Shown piece by piece: positions 57,545 through 64,000 of a DNA stretch of 64,000 nt (its first letter is position 1; each line of letters begins with the position of its first letter). The stretch lies in contig NZ_CP097800.1 of the NCBI RefSeq assembly GCF_000612545.2, positions 2,105,001 to 2,169,000 of the forward strand, written 5' to 3'. A program made the translations under genes and the position numbers. The notes under the pieces were generated by a model. The model did not search any database. It was not told the origin of the DNA and worked only from the letters and a program-made list of their open reading frames with translations. This stretch comes from Streptomyces sp. PCS3-D2 (GTDB lineage: Bacteria; Actinomycetota; Actinomycetes; Streptomycetales; Streptomycetaceae).

Positions 57545-58330
57545 ATGAGTGAGACAGCCCGCTCCCGGGAGACCGGGGGCGATTCCGGTACCGGGCTTCC
57601 CCAGCGCCGTACCGGGCATGCGTTCGCGCACACTCCTCGCCGATCGGACGGCCGACCGCCCCAAACCCCCCGGGGCGTGCGGCAACCCGGTCCGGGCGGC
57701 CGTCCCGGAACCATCCCCCCTGTTCCGGGACGGCCGGCCACCCTTCTCGGCGCACTCGCCGCCTCCGCGCTCTGCGCGCTCCTCCTCGCCCTGGTCACCT
57801 GGCAGGTCCTGGTGCGGGGCCCCCTGCTGTCCTGGGACGCCCGCCTCAGCGGCGCGCTCGTGCGCACCGTCCCCGATCCGGTCACCGAAGCACTCTCCGA
57901 CCTGGGGAACATCCCGGTCGCGCTGCCGGTACTGCTCCTCGCCGCCGGGTACGCCGCCCGGCGCGGGAACCGCCGCGGCGCCGCGGCCGCGGTGGCGGCG
58001 ATGGCCCTGGTGCCGGCGCTCGTCGTCCCGCTGAAGGAGTGGACTGCCCGACCCGGGCCCCTGGAGCCGTGGGCCGCCGGCTACTTCCCCTCCGGGCACA
58101 CCGCGACGGCCTTCGTGGCGTACGCGGGCGCGGCCCTGCTCCTGCGGCCGTACACGCGTCGGCGGTGGCCTGCGGCCGCCGCCCTCGTGCTGACGGGGGC
58201 GACGGCCGCCGGGCTGGTGCTGCGGGGGTTCCACTGGCCGCTGGACGTCGCGGCCAGCCTGCTGCTCTGCACGCCGTTGCTGCTGGCGGTCAGCGGGTCC
58301 TGCCGTAGTACGCGTCGAAGTTCCGGCTGA
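57545..58330 (+). CDS. PAP2-family membrane phosphatase
   Basis: The 261-residue protein has a disordered Arg/Pro/Gly N-terminus (residues 1-70), then about five membrane helices and the three PAP2 motifs in order: KEWTARP (a shortened K-x-RP motif), YFPSGHTATAF with the catalytic P-S-G-H, and RGFHWPLDV with the H-x3-D base. It probably dephosphorylates a lipid such as undecaprenyl-PP, phosphatidic acid or PGP. ATG 57545 is chosen over the longer frame from 57476. Its last 13 codons overlap the end of the convergent chitinase gene by 41 bp, so the two C-termini share sequence on opposite strands. Confidence 0.87.
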   Translation: MSETARSRETGGDSGTGLPQRRTGHAFAHTPRRSDGRPPQTPRGVRQPGPGGRPGTIPPVPGRPATLLGALAASALCALLLALVTWQVLVRGPLLSWDARLSGALVRTVPDPVTEALSDLGNIPVALPVLLLAAGYAARRGNRRGAAAAVAAMALVPALVVPLKEWTARPGPLEPWAAGYFPSGHTATAFVAYAGAALLLRPYTRRRWPAAAALVLTGATAAGLVLRGFHWPLDVAASLLLCTPLLLAVSGSCRSTRRSSG

Positions 58331-60098
58331 ACTCCCAGCCCCCGAAGCGGTCCCAGTTGACCGACCAGGTCATCAGGCCGCGCAGGCCGGGCCAGGTGCC
58401 GTGGGTCGGGTAGGTCCCGCAGTCGGTCTTCTTGGTCAGGCAGTTCAGCGCCTTGGCCACCTCGGCCGGCGGGGTGTGGCCGTTGCCCGCGTGGGTGGTG
58501 GCGGGCAGTCCGATGGCGACCTGGTCGGGGCGCAGGGCGGGGAAGAAGCGGGAGGCGTCGCCGGCGACCGGGAAGCCGGTGAGCAGCATGTCGGTCATGG
58601 CGATGTGGAAGTCCGCGCCGCCCATGGAGTGGTACTGGTTGTCGAGGCCCATGATCGGGCCGGAGTTGTAGTCCTGGACGTGGAGCAGGGTGAGGTCGTC
58701 GCGCAGGGCGTGGATGACCGGCAGGTACGCGCCGGCGCGCGGGTCCTGGCCGCCCCAGGGGCCCGAGCCGTAGAACTGGTAGCCGAGCTGAACGAAGAAG
58801 GTCTCCGGGGCCATGGTGAGGACGAAGCCGGGGCCGTAGCGGGCCTTCAGGGCCTTGACGGCGGAGATCAGGTGGACGATCCCCGGGGTGGTGGGGTTGC
58901 GGAAGTCCGTGTCGCCGGAGGCCAGGGAGAGGGAGTGGCCCTCGAAGTCGATGTCCAGCCCGTCGAGCCCGTACTCGTCGATGATCTTGCCGACGGAGGA
59001 GACGAAGGTGTCGCGGGCGGCGACGGTCGGGAGCTGGACCTGGCCGTTCTGCCCGCCGATGGAGATCAGCACCTTCTTGCCCGCGGCTTGCTTGGCCCTG
59101 ACCGCCGCCTTGAACTCCTCCGTGGATTCGACGTTCGGGCATTCCGCGACGGGGCAGAGGCGGAAGCGGATGTCGCCGGAGGTCACCGAGGTCGGTTCGC
59201 CGAAGGCGAGGTTGATGACGTCCCAGGAGGAGGGCACGTCGGCCATGCGGACATGGCCGGCGCCGTTGGCGAAGCTCGTGTGCAGGTAGCCGACGAGCGC
59301 GTGCTCGGGGAGCTCGCCGCCCCCGCCTCCGCCGCTGCCCGTCGTCACGGAGACGGGCGCGCTGAGCGGGGACTCCCCCGACGCGTTCACCGCGCGGACC
59401 CGGAAGGTGTAGGTGGTGGAGGCGGCGAGGCCGGTCACCGCCGCCGTGGCGGCGGCTGCCGGGAGGGGCGCGGCACCGTCCCGGTGGACGGTGTACGAGG
59501 TGGCGCCGGCCACCGCCGCCCAGGACAGCCGGACCGAGGTCGCCGAGGTCGCCGAGGCGGTCAGGCCGGTGGGGGCGGCCGGCGGCAGGGGCTGGCCGGG
59601 GCCTCCGGGATCGGGTCCGACCAGGGTGACGTCGTCGGTGACGTGGGCGGGCTGGCCGTACCAGCCGTGGGTGTGGACGGTCACCGAGGTGGTGGACGGG
59701 CCGGTGCGGAAGGTGGCCGTCAGCTGCTTCCAGGCGCCGGGGCTCTGCGTCCAGGTCGACACGTCGGTGGTGCCGGTCCCGGTCGCGCCGAGGTAGACGT
59801 ACGCGCCCTGCAGCCAGGCGCCGAGCGTGTACGTGGAGTCCGGCTTGACGGTGACGGTCTGGGAGCAGCGGGCGTTGTCCTGCCCCGTCGGGGTGGCCCG
59901 GAGGGCGGAGGTGCCGCCGTGGACGGGGGTGCTGACGGCCGTGCCGCTGCCGGCCGAGCAGTTCCAGCCGTCGAGTCCGGCTTCGAAGCCGCCGTTGCGG
60001 ACGAGGTCGGCGTCCGCGGCCGCGGCCGGCGGGCCCGCGGCGAGGAAACCGGCCGCCGCGAGGGCGGCGGCCGTGAGGAAGGACCAGGCTCTGCGCAC
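58290..60098 (-). CDS. Secreted GH18 chitinase with carbohydrate-binding and FnIII domains
   Basis: The 602-residue protein has a signal peptide (residues 1-28, ending PAAAA). A CBM4/9- or CBM16-like carbohydrate-binding domain follows (about 30-162, from VRNGGFEAGLDGW), then a fibronectin III domain (about 174-254), a six-glycine linker and a GH18 barrel. The catalytic motif DGLDIDFE places Glu386 as the acid. It should hydrolyse chitin outside the cell. GTG 60098 follows GGAGG at six bases. A promoter with TTGACA and a DasR-type operator lies ~65 bases upstream, consistent with N-acetylglucosamine-controlled expression. Its 3' end overlaps the PAP2 gene. Confidence 0.94.
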   Translation of the reverse strand: MRRAWSFLTAAALAAAGFLAAGPPAAAADADLVRNGGFEAGLDGWNCSAGSGTAVSTPVHGGTSALRATPTGQDNARCSQTVTVKPDSTYTLGAWLQGAYVYLGATGTGTTDVSTWTQSPGAWKQLTATFRTGPSTTSVTVHTHGWYGQPAHVTDDVTLVGPDPGGPGQPLPPAAPTGLTASATSATSVRLSWAAVAGATSYTVHRDGAAPLPAAAATAAVTGLAASTTYTFRVRAVNASGESPLSAPVSVTTGSGGGGGGELPEHALVGYLHTSFANGAGHVRMADVPSSWDVINLAFGEPTSVTSGDIRFRLCPVAECPNVESTEEFKAAVRAKQAAGKKVLISIGGQNGQVQLPTVAARDTFVSSVGKIIDEYGLDGLDIDFEGHSLSLASGDTDFRNPTTPGIVHLISAVKALKARYGPGFVLTMAPETFFVQLGYQFYGSGPWGGQDPRAGAYLPVIHALRDDLTLLHVQDYNSGPIMGLDNQYHSMGGADFHIAMTDMLLTGFPVAGDASRFFPALRPDQVAIGLPATTHAGNGHTPPAEVAKALNCLTKKTDCGTYPTHGTWPGLRGLMTWSVNWDRFGGWEFSRNFDAYYGRTR

Positions 60099-60158
60099 AA
60101 CTGCCTCCGGAACATGGGGGATGGAGCCAGGCTGCTGCGAACGGGAACAGCGGCACCC

Positions 60159-60187
60159 AACCTGGTCCAGACCAATCCCGTTGTCAA
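60159..60187 (-). promoter_or_regulatory. Chitinase promoter containing a DasR-type operator
   Basis: On the minus strand TTGACA (60187-60182) and CAGGTT (60164-60159) are spaced by 17 bases. The palindromic core TGGTCTGGACCA (60174-60163) fills most of the spacer and is a near match to the DasR responsive element ACTGGTCTAGACCACT (12 of 16 positions by eye). Binding there would block RNA polymerase. Confidence 0.7.
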
Positions 60188-60645
60188 CGGTTCCGGGCTT
60201 TCTCCCTCCCGCGTGCGGCCGCCTCGTGCATGGCGAGCTCCAGCAGGACCGGGTCCGTGAGGGTCCCGCGGCCGTCCGGGGGCACCGCCCAGCGCACTCC
60301 CCCGGTCGCCCGGCCCGGGTGGGGGACCACGATCCACGCCCCGTGCCCGACTCCCCGCACGCCCGTACCGATCCAGTGGGAGGCGGTGCCCGGGGGCACG
60401 AAGAAGCCCAGCCGCGATGCGCCGAAGTCGGCGAGCACCGGGCCGGGCCGTCCGACCGCCGGATCGAGTACGCCGAGGGTGGTCCGCCCCAGCTCCCCCG
60501 GCAGGATCAGTACGTCCCAGAGCCGTCCCGCGGGCAGCAGTGCGACCCCGAGGGGGTTGCGCTCCCATGCCCTTCGGCTGGCGTCGGGATCCGGCGCCGC
60601 CGACGCCAGCCATGCCACCGCTGCCTTCTCCCCCGGGGTCGTCAT
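60184..60645 (-). CDS. Hypothetical protein upstream of the chitinase
   Basis: The 153-residue protein has no signal peptide or membrane helix and mixes strands and helices (RLWDVLILPGELGRTTLG, then HWIGTGVRGVGHGAWIVVP). I do not recognise it with confidence; it recalls short stand-alone proteins related to the N-terminal region of bifunctional primase/polymerase-type proteins in Streptomyces. ATG 60645 follows GGAGG at seven bases, so the frame from 60729 is rejected. Its stop codon lies inside the -35 hexamer of the chitinase promoter. Confidence 0.65.
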   Translation of the reverse strand: MTTPGEKAAVAWLASAAPDPDASRRAWERNPLGVALLPAGRLWDVLILPGELGRTTLGVLDPAVGRPGPVLADFGASRLGFFVPPGTASHWIGTGVRGVGHGAWIVVPHPGRATGGVRWAVPPDGRGTLTDPVLLELAMHEAAARGREKARNR

Positions 60646-60767
60646 CGCCCGGCCTCCGTTCCGTGTGGGTGAGGTGTCCTCACCCACAGAGAGCGGGGCC
60701 GGGGCCGGCGATGACGCGGGTTTCCCCACCCCGTGGTGGTGAACCGGGTCACACGGCCGGCGGCGGT

Positions 60768-60793
60768 GCGCTCCGGGCGCTCCGGGCGCTCCG
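60768..60793. repeat. 9-bp tandem repeat GCGCTCCGG, nearly three copies
   Basis: Three head-to-tail copies (the last one base off) lie 12 bases beyond the stop of the oxidase gene. No function can be assigned. Confidence 0.85.
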
Positions 60794-60804
60794 ACCGGGG
60801 CGGC

Positions 60805-62223
60805 TCAGCTGTCGAAACCGAGGCCGAGCTTGTCCATCGCCTTCAGCCACAGGTTCCGGTGCCCGCCGCGGGCGTCCGCCCGGGCCAGCGACCACTTGGT
60901 GAGCGCGATGCCGGTCCAGGCGAACGGTTCGGGCGGGAACGGCATCGGCTTGGACCGGACCATCTCCAGCCGGGTGCGCTCGGTGGAGAGCCCGTCGAGC
61001 AGGTCGAGCATGACCTCCGCCCCGAAGCGGGTGGCGCCCACCCCGAGGCCGGTGTAGCCAGCCGCGTACGCCACCTTGCCGGAGTGCGCCGTCCCGAAGA
61101 AGGCGGAGAAGCGCGAGCAGGTGTCGATCGCACCGCCCCAGGCATGGCTGAACTTGAGCCCCTCCAGTTGGGGGAAGGCGGTGAAGAAGTGCTCCGCCAG
61201 CCGGAGGTAGGTCTCCGGGCGGTGGTCGTACTCGGAGTCGAGCTTGCCGCGGTACGGGTAGATCGCGTCGTAGCCGCCCCACAGGATCCGGTTGTCCTTG
61301 GTGATCCGGAAGTAGTGGAACTGGTTGGCGCTGTCACCCAGGCCCTGGCGGTTCTTCCAGCCGACGGAGGCCAGCTGGGCCTCGTCCAGCGGCTCGCTCA
61401 TCAGGGCGTAGTCGTAGACCGGGACGGTGAAGGGGCGGATCCGGCGGACCAGTGACGGGAAGATGTTGGTCCCCAGGGCGACCCGGCGGGCGAGGATCGT
61501 GCCGTAGGGGGTCTGCACGGTCATCCCGCGCCCGGCCGCGGCGAGCTTCAGGCCGCGCGTGTTCTCGTAGACCCGCACCCCGAGGTCCAGGCACGCCTGC
61601 TTGAGGCCCCAGGCCAGCTTCGCCGGGTTGAGCATGGCGACGCCGTCGCGGTCCCAGAGGCCGGCGAGGAAGGTCGGGGAGTCCACCTCGGCGCGCACGG
61701 CGTCCCGGTCGAGCCATTCGGAGCCGCCCGCCAGGCCCAGCCGGAGCGCCTCCTCGTGCAGTTCGCGCAGCTCCTCGACCTGGTGCGGCTCGGTGGCGAC
61801 GTCGATCTCGCCGGTCCGCTCGAAGTCGCATGCGATGCCGTAGCGGGCGACCGCCTCCTCGATGGCGTCGAGGTTGCGCGCGCCCAGCTCCTCCAGCTTC
61901 GCCAGCTCGCCGGGCCAGCGGGCGATGCCGTTGCCCAGGCCGTGGGTGAGGGAGGCGGCGCAGAAGCCGCCGTTGCGGCCGGAGGCGGCCCAGCCCGCCT
62001 CCTTGCTCTCGATCAGTACGACGTCCCGCTCGGGGTCGCGCTCCTTGGCGAGCAGCGCGGTCCACAGTCCGCTGTAGCCGCCGCCGATGACCAGCAGGTC
62101 GCAGCGCTCGTCGGAGGTGAGCGCCGGCTGGGGGGCGGGCTTGCCGGGGTCGTCCAGCCAGTACGAGACCGGCTTCGCTTCGGAAAGGGATTTCGCAACA
62201 CTACGCATGGCGACTGGGGCCAT
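60805..62223 (-). CDS. FAD-dependent oxidoreductase, PuuB-like (gamma-glutamylputrescine oxidase type)
   Basis: The 472-residue DAO-fold enzyme has the FAD-binding loop LLVIGGGYSGLWTALLA near residue 45, ESKEAGWAASGRNGGF, and a C-terminal AAGYTGLGVGATRFGAE segment closing the FAD site. This layout fits the PuuB/YgaF-like family that oxidises gamma-glutamylated putrescine or related amines. It follows the two polyamine-type permease genes (41 bp after potC-like) on the same strand. ATG 62223 follows GGGAG; a TTG at 62232 is too close to that site. Exact substrate is inferred from context only. Confidence 0.88.
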   Translation of the reverse strand: MAPVAMRSVAKSLSEAKPVSYWLDDPGKPAPQPALTSDERCDLLVIGGGYSGLWTALLAKERDPERDVVLIESKEAGWAASGRNGGFCAASLTHGLGNGIARWPGELAKLEELGARNLDAIEEAVARYGIACDFERTGEIDVATEPHQVEELRELHEEALRLGLAGGSEWLDRDAVRAEVDSPTFLAGLWDRDGVAMLNPAKLAWGLKQACLDLGVRVYENTRGLKLAAAGRGMTVQTPYGTILARRVALGTNIFPSLVRRIRPFTVPVYDYALMSEPLDEAQLASVGWKNRQGLGDSANQFHYFRITKDNRILWGGYDAIYPYRGKLDSEYDHRPETYLRLAEHFFTAFPQLEGLKFSHAWGGAIDTCSRFSAFFGTAHSGKVAYAAGYTGLGVGATRFGAEVMLDLLDGLSTERTRLEMVRSKPMPFPPEPFAWTGIALTKWSLARADARGGHRNLWLKAMDKLGLGFDS

Positions 62224-62265
62224 GGCTTCCAACTCCCTACGGAACTGATGACATGCTCTTCCGAA

Positions 62266-63072
62266 TTACTTCGGTTGTGCCTTCTTGCGGCGGTTGCCGA
62301 CCGTCTGGCCGGCGAGGACCACCAGCACCGCGATGACGAACATCGCCGTGCCGATGACGTTGATCTGCACGGGGGTACCGCGCTGCGCCGATCCCCACAC
62401 GAACATGGGGAAGGTGACGGTGTTGCCCGAGTTGAAGTTGGTGATGATGAAGTCGTCGAAGGAGAGCGCGAAGGAGAGCAGCGCGCCCGCCGCGATGCCC
62501 GGTGCCGCGATGGGCAGGGTCACCCTCAGGAAGGTCTGCACCGGCCCCGCGTAGAGGTCCCGGGCGGCCTCCTCCAGCCGCGGGTCCATGGACAGGACGC
62601 GGGCCTTGACGGCGGCGACGACGAAGCTGAGACAGAACATGATGTGGGCGATCAGGATCGTCCAGAAGCCCAGCTGGATGCCCATGTTGAGGAACAGCGC
62701 GAGCAGCGAGGCCGCCATCACGATCTCCGGCATCGCCATGGGCAGGAAGATCAGCGAGTTGACCGCGCCGCGCGCCCGGAACCGGTAGCGCACGAGCGCG
62801 AAGGCCATGGCCGTGCCCAGGGCGGTCGCCACGAGCGTGGACCACAGGGCGATCTGCAGTGAGAGCCCGAGGGAGCCGCACATGTCGGCGACGCCGCAGG
62901 GGTCCTTCCACGCGTCGAGCGAGAACTCCTGCCAGGCGTAGTTGAAACGCCCGGAGGGGTTGTTGAAGGAGAAGACGGTGACCACGACGTTCGGCAGGAT
63001 CATGTACGCGAGCGTGCCGAGTCCGGCGATCACGACCAGATTGCGCCGCAGCCAGGCGAGGGGTGTGCGCAT
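62266..63072 (-). CDS. ABC transporter permease, PotC-type (spermidine/putrescine)
   Basis: The 268-residue protein has six predicted membrane helices and the EAA loop of ABC permeases (LEEAARDLYAGPVQTFLRVTLP), with PIAAPGIAAGALLSFALSFDDF after it. That stretch is characteristic of the PotC group. The ATG shares one base with the preceding permease stop (TGATG), so both are coupled. With the upstream PotB-type permease it would form the membrane channel of a polyamine importer; the ATPase and binding protein must lie outside the window. Confidence 0.9.
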   Translation of the reverse strand: MRTPLAWLRRNLVVIAGLGTLAYMILPNVVVTVFSFNNPSGRFNYAWQEFSLDAWKDPCGVADMCGSLGLSLQIALWSTLVATALGTAMAFALVRYRFRARGAVNSLIFLPMAMPEIVMAASLLALFLNMGIQLGFWTILIAHIMFCLSFVVAAVKARVLSMDPRLEEAARDLYAGPVQTFLRVTLPIAAPGIAAGALLSFALSFDDFIITNFNSGNTVTFPMFVWGSAQRGTPVQINVIGTAMFVIAVLVVLAGQTVGNRRKKAQPK

Positions 63073-64000
63073 CAGACCAGGTCCTCCGTCCCCGCTCGGC
63101 GGATGTAGATGGTGACCATGATCAGCACGGTCGCCATGAGAATGAAGGACAGCGCGGCCGCCGTCGGGTAGTCGAGGATCCGCAGGTACTGCGACTGGAT
63201 GACGCTGCCGATCATCCGGGTGTCCGTGGAGCCGAGCAGCTCGGCGTTCACGTAGTCGCCGCTCGCCGGGATGAAGGTGAGCAGGGTCCCGGAGACCACG
63301 CCGGGCATGGAGAGCGGGAAGGTCACCTTCCGGAAGACCGTGACGGGGCGGGCGTACAGGTCCCCGGCCGCCTCGTGGAGGCGGGTGTCGATGCGCTCCA
63401 GCGAGGAGTACAGCGGCAGGATCATGAAGGGGAGGAAGTTGTAGGTCAGGCCGCAGACGACCGCGAGCGGCGTGGCCAGCACCCGCTCCCCCTCGGTCAT
63501 GCCGAGCCAGCTGGTGACGTCGAGGAAGCCGACCGCGTTGAGGCCCGCGACCACCGGACCGCCGTCGGCGAGGATCGTCTTCCAGGCCAGTGTGCGGATC
63601 AGGAAGCTGGTGAAGAACGGGGCGATGACCAGGACCAGCAGCAGGTTGCGCCAGCGGCCCGCCTTGAAGGCGATCAAGTAGGCCAGCGGGTACCCGAGCA
63701 GCAGGCACAGAGCGGTGGCGGTGCCCGCGTAGAGCAGGGAGCGCAGGAACTGCGGCAGGTACTCGGTGAAGGCGTCCCAGTACGTCCGGAAGTGCCAGGT
63801 GACCTCGAAGCCCTCTTCGAGGGAGCCGGTCTGCACCGAGGTGGAGGCCTGGTAGATCATCGGCAGCACGAAGAAGACCAGCAACCACAGGATGCCGGGC
63901 AGCAGCAGCCAGTAAGGGACCAGCCGCTTGCGCACGGCCGGCTTGTGGACCGGGGGTCCGGCGGGGGCGGGCGCCTGGGGCGGCGCGGCGGTGGCGGTCA
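63072..64000 (-). CDS. ABC transporter permease, PotB-type (start beyond window)
   Basis: At least 309 residues of a PotB-like permease are visible. From residue RLVPYWLLLPGILWLLVFF on there are six membrane helices, and the EAA loop is LHEAAGDLYARPVTVFRKVTFP. A GTG at 63935 would give 287 residues, but the frame stays open to the window edge through a Pro/Ala-rich leader (TATAAPPQAP then GPPVHKPAVRKR). The last visible bases TGACCGCC could be the tail of an ATG or GTG start at 64001-63999. I therefore treat it as cut at its 5' end. It overlaps the PotC-type gene by one base. Confidence 0.9.
   Translation of the reverse strand, partial: TATAAPPQAPAPAGPPVHKPAVRKRLVPYWLLLPGILWLLVFFVLPMIYQASTSVQTGSLEEGFEVTWHFRTYWDAFTEYLPQFLRSLLYAGTATALCLLLGYPLAYLIAFKAGRWRNLLLVLVIAPFFTSFLIRTLAWKTILADGGPVVAGLNAVGFLDVTSWLGMTEGERVLATPLAVVCGLTYNFLPFMILPLYSSLERIDTRLHEAAGDLYARPVTVFRKVTFPLSMPGVVSGTLLTFIPASGDYVNAELLGSTDTRMIGSVIQSQYLRILDYPTAAALSFILMATVLIMVTIYIRRAGTEDLV

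Overview
The window is a stretch of core chromosome from a Streptomyces or a very close actinomycete. The evidence is the very high GC content, frequent GTG starts, GAGGAG-type ribosome sites, a flavin-dependent ThyX, the rpsO-pnp pair, the nusA-infB-truB-ribF block and a type VII (ESX) locus carrying a BldB-like DUF397 gene. From memory, gene order matches the Streptomyces coelicolor region running from RNase J down to the putrescine/GABA genes. No tRNA, rRNA, insertion sequence, integrase or CRISPR array was recognised.

Layout. 1-8962: RNase J (cut by the window edge), dapA, thyX, two small membrane proteins, dapB with a downstream TPR-like membrane protein, an M16 peptidase translationally coupled to pnp, and rpsO. 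This block covers lysine/peptidoglycan precursor synthesis and RNA decay. 9144-23799: a complete-looking ESX system with eccD, eccC, bldB-like, esxA/esxB, mycP, eccB, eccE, an unrecognised coupled gene and an EspI-like ParA/MinD ATPase. 23896-36006: ribF, a large degenerate trypsin-like/P-loop NTPase protein, then truB, rbfA, DUF503, infB, ylxR, nusA and rimP. 36163-39162 runs the other way: a Tat lipoprotein, a ferritin-like DUF4439 protein, a kinase-fold protein that has lost its catalytic residues, and an SPFH protein. 39427-46689: proS, two GNATs, ispG, an RseP-type M50 protease and dxr, so two non-mevalonate isoprenoid genes flank the site-2 protease. 46711-64000: an unknown gene, an acyl-CoA dehydrogenase, then a putrescine/GABA region (aldehyde dehydrogenase, PucR regulator, gabT, PuuB-like oxidase, PotB/PotC-type permeases) interrupted by an orphan VirD4/TraG-like ATPase, a PAP2 phosphatase and a secreted GH18 chitinase with a DasR-type operator inside its promoter.

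Long perfect inverted repeats separate most transcription units and are listed as terminators. The least explained items are the degenerate protease-NTPase (24989-28681), the pseudokinase (37192-38094), the orphan VirD4-like ATPase (53548-55635), the unrecognised ESX gene (20572-21270) and a UUCG-capped hairpin inside the start of the M16 gene just after pnp (6092-6125). All calls rest on reading motifs and remembered families; no search was run.
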